A DNA stretch of 64,000 nt, taken from NCBI RefSeq assembly GCF_026210795.1, contig NC_089447.1, positions 4,094,501 to 4,158,500 on the forward strand, given 5' to 3'. A program made the translations under genes and the position numbers. The notes beneath the pieces are model-generated. The model had not been told where the DNA came from. It made no database searches and saw only the letters and a list, made by a program, of their open reading frames with translations. The DNA comes from Rhizophagus irregularis. Lineage: Eukaryota > Glomeromycota > Glomeromycetes > Glomerales > Glomeraceae. Shown piece after piece: positions 35,876 through 47,342 of this stretch (the stretch's first letter is position 1; each line of letters opens with the position of its first letter).

Positions 35876-38433
35876 TTATTCAACTTCGTCCCACTCTTTT
35901 GCAAAAACTTTCATTGAACGGATATTCCTCTTTAAAAACAATATCTGACCCACTAAACTTGTGTCTAAACGATTTCTTTTTGCTGAAATTAGAGAACCAG
36001 CGTGAGAAAATAACCTTTCGCTTGACACAGAAGTAGCTGGAATCCCAAGGTATTTGCGGGCAATTTGTGATAACTTTGGGAAATTTTCTGCACGAACTTG
36101 CCACCAATCTAATGGATCTTCTGCTTTCAATGCAGCTGGCATTGCCAAATAACTATCAACTTCATCAATAGTTACAGTTGTTAACAGTTTTTTAGTCTTA
36201 CTTTTACGGCGCTGGCGTTATTCTTTTTGTGAACGCAACGAAGATTCTGCATCTGAAAAAGGTATGATTGGATTAGATGGCTCTGCTATAGGTGCTATTG
36301 GTGTTGTATTATTTGAGTTATTAGAATTCAACTCATTAAACTCATCACGAAGTTTTTGAATTATTTCAATTTTTTTATCTTCTAGTTCTAAACCTAACTC
36401 CTTATAACGCGGATCTAATAAAGTAGCCATTAATCCTGTATCATTGGGGGTATCCCAGTAATAAAGTAATGCATTGTAAACATTATTTTTTACTTTTTCC
36501 AAAATTCCTTCAGTCTTTAATTGATCTTTAATAGAGATTTTCTTTTTGGTAATGTTGCTTATAATCTCTTCATTATCGATTTCAACATCACCTTCTTCAA
36601 ATATTGTGTCTTCATTAAGATAATCAGCATCATTTGATGGCAGGTTTTCTGAGTCAGTAGCTAAATCAAAGGTGAATTCCTTAATAGTTAGCATCATTTT
36701 ACTAAGCGTTACATATGTACCTCCAGAAAAATATCGAGTAGCTCCCTCAAATGGAGATAAAAGATCAATTAATTTGTCTAACAATTCCCATTCTTTTTCG
36801 GATAACATGATTTTTTTTAGTTTAGTACCATCCTTTTTATCCTCTCTATTTGTACTAGTATATAAATCAGTCTGAAGTTGAATTATTGCATCTTTGAGAT
36901 AAAAAAGTCTATCCCAAGCATAGTATGAAGAGTTCCAACACATTTGTACATCTTGTATACAGCGCATTATATCCTCATATCCCAACTTACGCTGCACTTC
37001 TTCCAATCTTTCTATCTGCTTTTGTCTTGAAAAAAAATTGATTATACATTTTGTACGTGCAGCTAAAATTTCTACAGGTGCCAATCCTTTCCCAATTGCT
37101 AATTGAAGTATGTGTGCTAAGATTGCTTGCCGAAACCTAGGGGTTTAGGCAAGATGTCGTTTTGCCGAAAAGCGAAATTCTGCCAAAACTATATTAAAGT
37201 TATATTAAAAAACTGGCGAAACTTTGGAGAAAGGCGAAACTGCCGAAACTTATTATAAATGCCGAAACTGCTGAAACTCTGCCGAAACTATAATAAATCT
37301 ATAGTAAAATTTTGACGAAACTAATCGTAGGATTTTGAAGAGGTTTAGACAAGCAACCTTAGTGTGTGCAACACAGGGAAGTCTTTGAATAGTTTCACAT
37401 TGATCTTTTTGAGTTAAAATAGGAAATGCCGCCTTCATATTAGAACTGTTGTCAGTAATAATTGCTGTTACACGCCCATTAAGATCCCAACTTGAAATGC
37501 AATCATAAAGTAATTTAGCAACTAAATTTGCAGTATGAGGAGATGGTGCATACTTTATCTCTAACATTACATCTTTGACCTTAAAATTGGGCGTAATCCA
37601 TGCAGCCATAATACCAATATATCCATGCTTAGCCCTACTTGACCAAAGGTCTGTGGTAAGAGATACTACTGTTGCAGCAGTTTCGTTTAGAATATTCTTT
37701 AAATTTTCATAATTATGTTGATAACTTTTAACTATCATAGTTTTAATTTTTTGTTCTCCAGGTACTACAAATGAAGGATCAAAATGGGACATTTTTTCTT
37801 TATATGCTGGATTTGTAATAGCAGCAAGAGGTTGATCGGTAAGCAACATCCATTTAAGAACTGATTCTTCTCGTTGTTTTTGAATATGCTTAGGATGAGG
37901 TCGACGAGATTGAGCAAAATCTGTGATTTTTGTATTTCGTAGCTAAATTTAAATATAATTAAAACATTAATAAAAATCTTTAATAAATTTTTAATTGTAG
38001 CAAAAAATTTTACCTTTTTCAGAGCATTTTCATTATCCTCATCGATAATTTGATGAACATCTCGTAAATGTGCAACAAGATTTTCGGTTGAGCTTCCAGT
38101 ATTTTGATATACTTTACCACATCGATTACCATTTTATCTAAGATTATACAAGTACGAGTTTGTTCTCCTTTTATATTATATCCTATTTCAAAGTGATTTT
38201 TCGTAAACGATGATTTTTTTCTTTTATTTACATGATTTCTGCTTATAGAACTCAATAGGGAACTTGTTTCAGTTTCTTTTTTTTTAATAAAAATTTGAAT
38301 GATTATTAATTTTATTATTGAAAAAAATTTCTTAATTTAAGCTTATTTAGATACCTTTATCTTTTTCTGAAAGGTTTTGTTCGATTATATCAATATTAAA
38401 ATCATCACTTTGAATATAGTTAAAATCATCCAT
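35876..38433 (-). pseudogene. hAT transposase, recently disabled
   Basis: It starts at 38433 (MDDFNYIQSDDFN), with an intron at about 38281-38356 and another near 37945-38013. A BED-type zinc finger follows (Cys...RCGKVYQNTGSS...HLRDVH) but with a one-base shift near 38125. The main frame has TDLWSSRAKHGYIGIMAAW and TAIITDNSSNMKAAFP (catalytic Asp region), CVAHILQLA split by the 246-bp MITE, then LDPRYKELG, one in-frame stop near 36218, and the dimerisation region WWQVRAENFPKLSQIARKYL and SSERLFSHAGSLISAKRNRL, ending EWDEVE. Damage is small: one MITE, one stop, one shift. Confidence 0.88.
37117..37362 (+). mobile_element. 246-bp MITE, copy 2, inside the hAT transposase
   Basis: Same family and length as 14515-14760 and in the same orientation. 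TGTGTG flanks both sides (37111-37116 and 37363-37368). It splits the conserved CVAH...LQLA motif of the transposase. Left end CTAAGATTGCTTGCC has one mismatch to copy 1. Confidence 0.95.
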
Positions 38434-38766
38434 TTTATTTTTAATATTTTGTATTTTATTTATTAGAGTAATTACATTTCAAAGAAATTTGAGGAATTGG
38501 AGAAAAAAAATTCAGTATTAGTAAAGAAGGAAATAAAAAGGGGTTGTATAACCGCCTATTTCATGAAATTTTTTATAAACGATAAAATGGAAAACTTCGG
38601 GAAAAAATCAAACATTGGACATCCGGATGGTCATCCAGATGATAGTCATCCGGATTATTTAACGGATCATCCTTTTAAAAATTATAGGATGCGGATATCC
38701 GAATTCAATCCGGATTGAGGATCTATCCGGATTAAATGGATTTAGGATCGGATCACTAGTTCCAGT

Positions 38767-40242
38767 AGGAGTTTCATGTACAATACGGTTTAAAACGATA
38801 GTACGAATTTCTCTTTCAGCAATAGAATTATCATTGCTTTTTTGTTGTTAGTAAAATCTTCGCAGTGTTTACGAATAAAATTTTTCATTTGCTCTTCATT
38901 GTATTCTTGCATTTTGATACTAAATAATGCCATTAAAGAGCGGCAAAGCGTTTTAATTTGTTTGCGATTTGCGGCCAAATTGATATCAGATTCATAAGTT
39001 CCAGCAATTTCAAAAAGTTTAGCTTTAATATAAAACCAATCATCTTGAAGTTTGATGCGAAATTCATTATGCAAGAATTTTTTATTGGTAAGTCTAATTA
39101 CCAATTTTTGTAGAAAACAAATATTACGATATAGCAATGAAGATCTTAGGGGATGTCCATCTTTTTTGGAAGTGGTTTGTCTAGATTTGATGTAAGTTTT
39201 CGCGGCCTCTTTAATAGAACGCTGAGTATCATCCCATAGCCTGTTAAAATCGTGGATATCATCAACTTCGTCTTTAAAAAGATGTTGAAATTCACATAAA
39301 CGTTTAGTATGTTGAAAAAATTCTAACCAGTCATCTTGGGACATATCATCATACATATAAATAGTTTTTTGTCGATTACGTTGTCGCTGTTTGGCATGAG
39401 AAGGGAGTTTAAAATAATTATTGGTCCAGAACTCCACATACATGACCATATGATCTGTGGAATATTGAGGATTAAACTGATCACTAGTATAAGTATCGTT
39501 AACTAAATTTTGGGAGATCCAGATATAATCGATCCTGGTGTGATGACCTGAATTATTTTTATGTGTATTATATGGATTATTGTTGGTAACATCATGATAG
39601 AGCAGAATAATATCCACCAAATTATCTGAATAAGTCAAAAAATGTAACAATTTTTGTTTATAGGAAGGTTTGTAATTGGGTTTCCGTTGAGATTTCAAAA
39701 ATTTGTGGTAGTTGATATTAAAATCGCCCATTATAATAAGCTTATAATGTTGTTGTTGAGCATCTTTAATAAGTTTAATCACGTGATTCCATAACTCAGT
39801 GATATCTTTTTTGTTGTAGCCAGGATAGCCACAAATTTGAATTACCCTTAACTTTATATTGCCACGCATGACGGAAAAAATCCACTTTCATGACACGGCC
39901 TTTGAAACCCTTGTGATTTTGAATAAATCTAGCATATTCAGCGGAAACTATAATCCCAGTATCTGAACCTTTAGCCTGGTTGCTAGGAGGAGCGGTAAAG
40001 AATGCTTGGTATCTGTTATCATTTTTATATAATAGATTAGATTCACGTTAAGTGCGCCAAGTTTCTGAAATACCACAAATGTGAATATTTTGATTTTCCA
40101 ACATGTCTAACAAATATTGTTGTTTGTCGGATTTTAGTGATTTGAGATTTATTGTTGCTACTTTAAGAGAGGAAGTATTGATAGAAAATGTAGATACATT
40201 AGGAAGAGGGGTTGAATTATTATTATTATTATTAACGTTCAT
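38767..40242 (-). pseudogene. LINE ORF2, apurinic endonuclease-like part
   Basis: The start at 40242 follows an Asn-rich head (MNVNNNNNNSTPLPN), then KVATINLKSL and HICGISETWRT with a stop, and after shifts the frame 38790-39869. Endonuclease motifs are seen: IIMGDFNINYHKFL, RIDYIWISQNL and STDHMVMYVEF (final Asp-His pair). The frame runs into the hAT right end at 38758. Confidence 0.82.
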
Positions 40243-40604
40243 TATAACACACTGATAAAAGAAAGTAGATACATAAAAAGGAATTGTTAAGGAAGGAGTG
40301 ACAAATTAAAATTCGCCACCGGTTTCGTTGTCATGAGTAGATGGATCATAGTCCATTTCTTGTTCCTCATCATCATCACCTCTATCGATGAGATCAGGTA
40401 AAGATCCAAAGCCCATGTAGTTAATAAATTTATCGAGTTTGCTGGACATGAGTGACATCGAGCTGTTGATTTCGGATTGTTGTTTGATAATGTCATTATT
40501 ATCAGAGCCAGAACTAGAAAATTCAACATCAGTATAAGTACGTTTGGCGGAAGAAGTTGAGTTTTCAACGGAAATAGGATTGTGAGGAGCCGGAGCAGTT
40601 TGTT

Positions 40605-41768
40605 TTATTGTTTGTAAGGTAACTGGAGTAGGGACAGAAAGAACAGGTTTTGACTAACAGGGGAGTGAGAGACAGATTTGTTTTTAATTCTATCATCCAC
40701 TTTCCTGTTAAGAGCGGTCACTTCAGCTTGGAGACCTTTAAACATTGATTGGAGTTCAGTCATCATTTGGCGAACTTGGTGAAGTTGAGCATCGACTAAT
40801 TGATTATCATGCATAGAACCACCACTAGCAGTACCATTTTGAAGATTGGGATTAGGCGTACGGTTATATCCATTGTTATTCCTAGGACGACCTTGATTTT
40901 TATCTTTGACTGCATCAGCAAAGGATTTCTTTTTAGATTGTTGACGATTACCTCTATGTTAGGCAGGTTTGAAACAATTGTATATTTCTTGTTTTGATTA
41001 ATTTGTTGCAAACGATCATTACAGCTTTTTGCTAAATGGTCAGGGTTACCACAAAAATTACAACATTGGGCATCAGGAGAAGTCCAATAAAGTGGTTTGC
41101 TTTTGTATGAATGGTGAGTTTGAGCTGCCTTAATTATGTCCTCTTCAGTTAAAAAATTGACATAAGCATAGTTAAAGGTGCGATAATTTTTGGCATTCCT
41201 TGGAAGAAAACAAGAACGTGCATTAATAGATTTGAGATATTCCATTAAATCTCTAGCATTGGTATTCCTGGAAAGTCCTATTAATTTAAAACAATGTAGT
41301 TGTCTATTTTCTTGTTCATTTTTGGGTAAAGTCAAGGGAAGAACCCTAACAGCGTCCTCATAAATGAAATGTGACCAAGCATTTTCAGTAAAATAAGTTA
41401 ATGCTGCAGTCGAATCAAATTGAATATATGCATTCTGGTATAAACCTTTGGTTACCAAGGATAGTTTTACAATATTGCCGAAATTGCTGAAAGCAGCACG
41501 AACATCAGCACCTTTTCTATATAAAGGAATATCAATGACCTGGATGGTACAATTTTTTGCTGCGACCTTTTTGTCTTCAGTTTTATCTGGTTTGATAGTA
41601 GTAAATAAAGTAAAGGTAGGCGCAGAAGCACCTTCTTTTTGCGAGTTAGTTAATGGCGCAGTATCTCTTTTGAGTGCATCATCAACGTCAGACTGTGCAC
41701 TGAAATGGACGCAAACGTAGGATTTTCTGGCCACGTTACGTACTGAAGCAGTAGCAACGCTATTGGTA
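40605..41768 (-). pseudogene. LINE ORF1, RRM and zinc-knuckle part
   Basis: The frame 40796-41734 has two RRM-like regions (CTIQVIDIPLYRKGADVRAA..., CFKLIGLSRNTNARDLMEYL) and a CCHC knuckle, CCNFCGNPDHLAKSC. After a shift near 40965 another frame holds a coiled-coil segment (HQVRQMMTELQSMFKGLQAE). This is an RNA-binding chaperone-like ORF1 protein. Its N-terminal part lies beyond the MULE-like insertion, at 46046-46802. Confidence 0.82.
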
Positions 41769-41778
41769 CTGAAAAATC

Positions 41779-44700
41779 AGGTAGATAGACAAACTGTACA
41801 GTACGATCAGCTGAACTGTACGGTACGATTAATTATAATAAAATCCATACAGTACAGTACAGCACTTATATATATATATATACATATAAGTCTTGTATTG
41901 TACCGTACAGTTAAATTGTAACAAATTTCGTACAGTACAATTGTAAAAATAAATGATTATCACGTGATTCTTATATTAAATTCACAATTAAAAAAGTTCT
42001 TTATTAATAAAATTATAAATAAATAAATAGTTATATTAACTGTTAACGTGCGCAAATATTTTTATTATTGTCATTGGAAAATTACTTTATTTTACTTCGA
42101 ACATGCTGCACTCTCTATAAAAGTAATTGAAAATCATGTTGAAAAAAATTATAAACCTAAGAGTTTGTTTCTTTTCTCAAGCAGTGCAATTTCCCTTTCA
42201 AGCTCATCATTTGCCTGCTTTCGAATAGCTAGTGTTTCTTGCGCCAAAGTATTAACTTTTCTTTGTTGATCAAAACATGGATCTCCGTTTGATTCAATAA
42301 TTTCAATAGTATCATTTTCCTTATTATGAGAATTACTTTTTTGTTTTTTTACTGTACTCAAGGATGAAGTTTGTTTACATTTACGCTTTTTTGCTAAAAT
42401 AATTAAAATACAAATTATTATGTTAAATATATTTTAAAAATAATTAAAATAATTAATTATACTTACCCGCTCTTTTCTCAGCTTGAATTGATCGTGCCAA
42501 TTCAGATTTATCTCTATAAGAATCAGGAATATTATATTTTTCATAGACATTTCCACTTTCCCACTGTCGTTTATCAAAGTTACATCCTCTAAAAAAAAGG
42601 AATTTTAATAAATATTTAATAAGTTTTATATACAAACAAATAAAAAGTTTTACCTAACAATTCTGGCAAGAAGTGATAAATTACGTCCATCATGATTTAC
42701 GTTTACATGTGCACTTTCTCCCACATTGGTATTATTTGGTGTTTGATTCCAAATAATATGATCCATTTTGGTAAATGCAATTGATATACCCGATAGTACC
42801 CATGAAACACGTTTATCTTTTACCCAAGCTATAAAAAAAATACTTTAATATTTGTTTGAATTTTGACGAAAAGTTAAATTTAATGATTACCTTCTGCTCT
42901 TAATTCGCCACTAGATTGTATTTTATCTAATACTATTAACACTTCTTCTTGTGTATCTAAAGTTGGTACTAAATACATAGCACTTCGAATTTCACTTGAT
43001 ATCTGCTTATTTTTGTCAATATTTCTAAATAAAAAAAAAATAAAATATGATTATAAATTAGTAATTAATTCAATTAGATTATAAAAAATTATTAATGCAT
43101 CTAATTACCGCTTATAATGAACTTGGCAAAGTTTATATATATGTTGTAAATGCTCAACTGGCGTTAAATTTGGATACTTTGAATTTAAATATCGACCTAA
43201 ACCTAATTAAATATTAAATTTTATTAATACCTATACTCAAATAATTCGAATTTATACTGTAGTTTAGCTTACCTAAAGCTTGCCCTTTGTGTTGATCTGC
43301 GATAATACATCCCAAACCCCTTCCATGAATATGATAAAAATTAAATATATCACCCGTATCTTTTTCTATGCAATTAAACAAGTCTTCAAATAGGGTTTGA
43401 TACGCATCAGCCGTCTCAATATTTGTAAATATTCGTGCAAAAGTTAAAGCTATATATATTTTTAAAGCAATTAAATTAAAATTATAAAAAATTAAATAAA
43501 TTAAAGTAAATAAAATTTAACTCACTTTTTTGTATTCGTGATACATATGCTGATACTTCTCATTCATTTGTAACACCATGAATTCTTTTGAATGCCATAT
43601 CAATTTCAAAATATGTCAATTCAGGAATTGCTTTAAGTTGTTGCTTTGTAGCACATACAACAATATATTGGCCACTATCAAGAAATCCTGTAAAATAAAT
43701 TAAATTAAATATAAAAAATTAAATTACGATTAAAAAAGTGATATAAACGTATTACGCGTAATACAATTTACTTACGAATTGATCAAATATATAGATCTTC
43801 ACTTTTTTCATGTTTCATAAATTCATGTGTAACTCCCAAGATATTTTGTCCATATGGATATTGTGAACGTCGAGTTTTGCCAATATAATAATCAATTTTA
43901 GATTGATTATTCAATGATGGATGTAATTCACTTAATTGTTTTCCATTTAAGTAGTTTTGAATCATTGTTCCTATTTATTTTATATTATTTTAATTAGCTT
44001 ATATAAATAATTATGATTTATATTTGTGTAATTTAACTTACCAGTTAAAAACTTTCTTCTTGTTAAATCAAGAGTATGTTCATTATTGATTATATTTTGA
44101 AGTTGATTTTTAATATTATATGGGGTTTTATAAGGTGGTGGAGGTGGATGATTATGTTTTCCCACCGATACAGTTGCAATAAATGGGCATTCCTTTAAAT
44201 TTTCTGGAATTATATGATAGAATGTAACTGGACATGCACTAGCCTTCTTACTCACAGATCCTTTAACAATTCGATTTTTGACTTTATGCAAAAATGCTAT
44301 TGAAACAATAATTATTAATTATTTTAGATAACAAAAAGAATACAGTTATTAATTAATTTACTTACGACATTCATCAGATCGTGCAATATTAGGTCGTACC
44401 ATAAAACACTCATCTACCGTATTAACTTCATCGTTCTGCAATTTAAATATTAAATTAATTTATTTATTTTAAAAATATATGTATAACACAGCAAAAAAAT
44501 ATTTATAAAAATAAATTTGAACTAAAATTTTTGTGCGAAAAAAATCAAATTACATAAAAAATCATTTTCTATCGAATTTAGAATTAAAATCCACTATGCT
44601 AATTGCCAAATTTAGTTAAAAACATTTTTGTATAAAATTACTTTTTAGTGAAACGGATCACCAGATTTTTACCTTAAAATCGATACCATAAGGATGATAG

Positions 44701-46035
44701 GAATATTCACTAAACATCGTTTCTAATAATTCCAGATCAACATTATTTGGAATTGTTAAATATTGGTGTTTTTCTTTTAGTTTCCAATTAGTACATCCAA
44801 TAAACTTTTTTTTTGATGTTATTAAACCAGCCACCTGAAAATATTATAAATTTTAGATAATTAAATAATAATAATTATAATTTTAAAAGAACTTATTATA
44901 TAATTTATACGTACTTGATTAAATTCACATAATTTTGGTATACCGTTACATTTTACTCCATTTTGATCAATATATTCACAATGACATTCATATGCTTTAG
45001 CGAACACACTACAAAATAAATTGGTTATTTTATGAACTTTAATATATTATTATATAGTATTTATAAATTAAAATAAATATATGAATTACTAACCAAAGAG
45101 TTGTTTTCTCATGAAATTTTTCATTGGCGTCAAATATATTTTTGAAAAAGGATTTAGAAAAATCCACAGATGTATGACCAACATCTAATTCTTTGGACGC
45201 AAATTCACATACTTTAATACTAAGGCAATTACGTTGTTCCTTGGATACTCTGATTCCAGGAAAAAAATCACAATTTTGTACTTTGCGAATTGTACCATTG
45301 CCTCCATATGAATATTGAATATTATTCATAGCAAACGCTTTTTGTGCTTCATTCTCATCCCAACCTGATACATTATAAATACTTGCGAAACCAGTTTCAG
45401 ATGTATTAGGATATTCTTGAAATTCTAAATAATAGTGAACCTCAGATGCCGTTAAATTTCTACCAAATTTAGCAGTATTTTGGGTAGGCCACTATTGAAT
45501 ATATAAAATATAGAAATAATAATTAATAAATATAAAGTTTAATTTAAAAAATTATTTTGGTAATTTTAATGGTACTAAATACAAGGATAAATGCTAATTT
45601 TAGCATTAGAAACATATTTCTAAGGAATTTATTCGTGTAAAATATCTGTTATACAAAAAATAAATACTAAAATTGGTTTATTGTGGCACTTTCCGAAATT
45701 GACCACCTGCTGAAACAACTATTTTGACCTTTTCAGCATGTTTAGCCCAGGTTATATACCTCTTCGATAATTTCTTTATTGACTTCGGTAGAAATTTCTG
45801 CCATTTTTGTTGTAAGATTTATATGTATAAAGTCTTTGTTGACTTTTAGACGTGTTTCTTTAACGTGTTTCTTTGGGAGAGTGAGAAAAAAAAAAAAGTC
45901 TGATCATAGATCGTTATGTTGTACAAGTGTTATACTGTACACTGTACTAAAATTTTATTGTTACATAAATGATCGTACAACCACAAATGTACAGTACAGT
46001 TCAGCTGATCGTACTGTACAGTTTATATATATACT
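41779..46035 (-). mobile_element. MULE-like DNA transposon, 4257 bp, with 10-bp target duplication
   Basis: CTGAAAAATC flanks it (41769-41778 and 46036-46045). Inverted termini share AAACTGTACAGTACGATCAG followed by CTGAACTGTAC(G/T)GTAC. A 9-11 bp duplication is usual for MULEs. It interrupts the LINE ORF1; without it and one duplication copy the reading frame runs through RRFFSTNSVATASVR. The coding region is listed separately. Confidence 0.9.
42150..45490 (-). pseudogene. MULE-like DDE transposase, multi-exon, one stop seen
   Basis: A chain of minus-strand frames is separated by short GT-AG introns of 50-90 bp. In order: NLTASEVHYYLEFQEYPNTS; a Cys-rich part (CHCEYIDQNGVKCNG); a WRKY/GCM-like zinc-binding part ending VGKHNHPPPPPYKTP (44291-43980); EIDMAFKRIHG (first catalytic Asp); GCIIADQHKGQALG (second Asp); TNVGESAHVNVNHDGR (probable catalytic Glu); and a charged coiled-coil tail (RKVNTLAQETLAIRKQAN) ending near 42150. 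After DMAFKRIHGVTNE an in-frame TGA is present near 43558, so this copy is probably dead. MULE assignment rests on the DDE layout plus the duplication length; a KDZ-like relative is the alternative. Confidence 0.72.
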
Positions 46036-46045
46036 CTGAAAAATC

Positions 46046-46802
46046 TCCTAATGTGAGTTTTCTTGTCAGAGGCACTTTTGTCTTTAACCGTATCTGCAGG
46101 AGTTGCAATAACCAGATTAGGCAAGATCAGAATAGGATCTACTGGTACTACGGGGATTGTTCTTTGTTGAACAGATGTAGATGCAAGATCAATGGGTTGA
46201 TCCATTTCCATATCGGTAGGTGCAGATCCACCAGATTGGGCAGTAGAACATGACGCGTCTGCAGTTTCAATTTGCTGCTGCGGATTTTTGAGCGAAACGT
46301 CCAAGGTTAAAGGAGTATTGGCAATATCGCTGGTGCCAGGGGGAAGCACATAAGCTAAGGTTGCTTGTCTAAACCTCTTCAAAATCCTACGATTAGTTTC
46401 GTCAAAATTTTACTATAGATTTATTATAGTTTCGGCAGAGTTTCGGCAGTTTCGGCATTTATAATAAGTTTTAGCAGTTTCGCTATTCTCCAAAGTTTCG
46501 CCAGTTTTTTAATATAACTTTAATATAGTTTCGGCAGAATTTCGCTTTTCGGCGAAACGCCATCTTGCCTAAACCCCTAGGTTTCGGCAAGCAACCTTAA
46601 CATAAGCGTCTTTAATAATGCTTTTATCAATCTCAGTCGAAGTAGGCTGAGCTGGTTTCTGTAAAGTGTAAGGCTCAGAAGAGACCTTGGATTTCTTGTT
46701 CGTATGCTTGCTGGAGGAAGCAGAACGAAGAGTTGAGTTATGGTTGTCAATAATAACGACAGGCTATTGAGCCATTTTTTTTGAAGTTTTGCTGTTTGAC
46801 AT
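46046..46802 (-). pseudogene. LINE ORF1, N-terminal part
   Basis: The start at 46802 reads MSNSKTSKKMAQ, then a stop, then VVIIDNHNSTLRSASSSKHT and SSEPYTLQKPAQPTSTEI. After the MITE (46355-46600) it continues with LPPGTSDIANTPLTLDVSLK to the MULE-like insertion. It is a Ser/Thr/Pro-rich, disordered head, as is usual for ORF1 proteins. Confidence 0.72.
46355..46600 (-). mobile_element. 246-bp MITE, copy 3
   Basis: Inverted relative to copies 1 and 2. CATAAG flanks both sides (46349-46354 and 46601-46606); its last base is A instead of G. It sits in the LINE ORF1, where the frame KDAYVLPPG continues once it is skipped. Confidence 0.93.
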
Positions 46803-47342
46803 AGTCGCTAGTCCGAAGCTTTGACTAAAAATTTACTAAAAAGTAAGGTAGAAAGTACGTATAAAGGTTTTAGAAAGTTCAAACTTTTGCTCCACTTTTG
46901 GTCAAAAAAGCAACGAAAAAGAGTCAATTCTCAATTCTGAAAGGTTTTGGCCAATCAAATCAAATGCCGAAAATGCCGAAATTAGGCCAAAACTCGGTCT
47001 TAATTTTGGCCAAAATTAAAATTCGGCCGAAATTATGACATTGTGTCACATGACGTTACACAAATTTCCAAAAAAGGAAATTTTGTTTTCCAGTAAAATC
47101 GGAGAAATGTGTCGCACAAAGGTTACACAAATATCCATAAAAGGAAATTTACATGTCGATCATTATGCCGGCCAGAATTATAGTATTAATGTTGGCCAAT
47201 AATTTCGACCAAATTTCGGCTTTTTGGTAAAAGTTTCGGCATTGTATAATTTCAGCAAATTTACTTTTAATTGCCTAAACTTTCAATTTTAAAAAAGTTT
47301 CGGTCTTGGCCTAAACTACTTGATTTTGGCAAGCAATATTAG
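46803..47342. other. LINE 5' region and degenerate element
   Basis: The first 100 bases may be the LINE 5' leader. From about 46940 the sequence has GCCGAAATTAGGCC, TTTTGGCCAAAATTAAAATT, ATTTCCAAAAAAGGAAATTT and an end GGCAAGCAATATTAG, like a diverged relative of the 246-bp MITE family. Confidence 0.45.

Larger units (their letters stand above)
35449..38758 (-). mobile_element. hAT transposon, 3310 bp, with 8-bp target duplication
   Basis: The ends are TAGTGATCTGATCCTA and the inverse of TAGTGATCCGATCCTA. GTTCCAGT stands directly outside both ends (35441-35448 and 38759-38766), the 8-bp duplication expected of hAT elements. Both subterminal regions (35470-35650 and 38610-38745) are crowded with ATCCGGAT and GGATCTATCCGG words, plausible transposase binding sites. 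The element lies in the LINE ORF2 between endonuclease and reverse transcriptase parts. Confidence 0.95.
31648..46802 (-). mobile_element. LINE retrotransposon, minus strand, interrupted by three insertions
   Basis: ORF1 (46802 to about 40605) and ORF2 (40242 to 31648) belong to one element read on the minus strand. The insertions are a MITE (46355-46600), a MULE-like element (41779-46035) and a hAT (35449-38758). Without them the element would be about 7.3 kb. Domain order (RRM-like and zinc knuckle; then endonuclease, reverse transcriptase, RNase H, C-terminal Cys/His segment) fits a two-ORF LINE of the I/Tad-like group. Scattered stops and shifts show it is inactive. Confidence 0.88.

Noticed and set aside
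46023-46382. An independent 119-residue protein
   Set aside because: It is the LINE ORF1 head read into the ends of the MITE and the MULE-like element.
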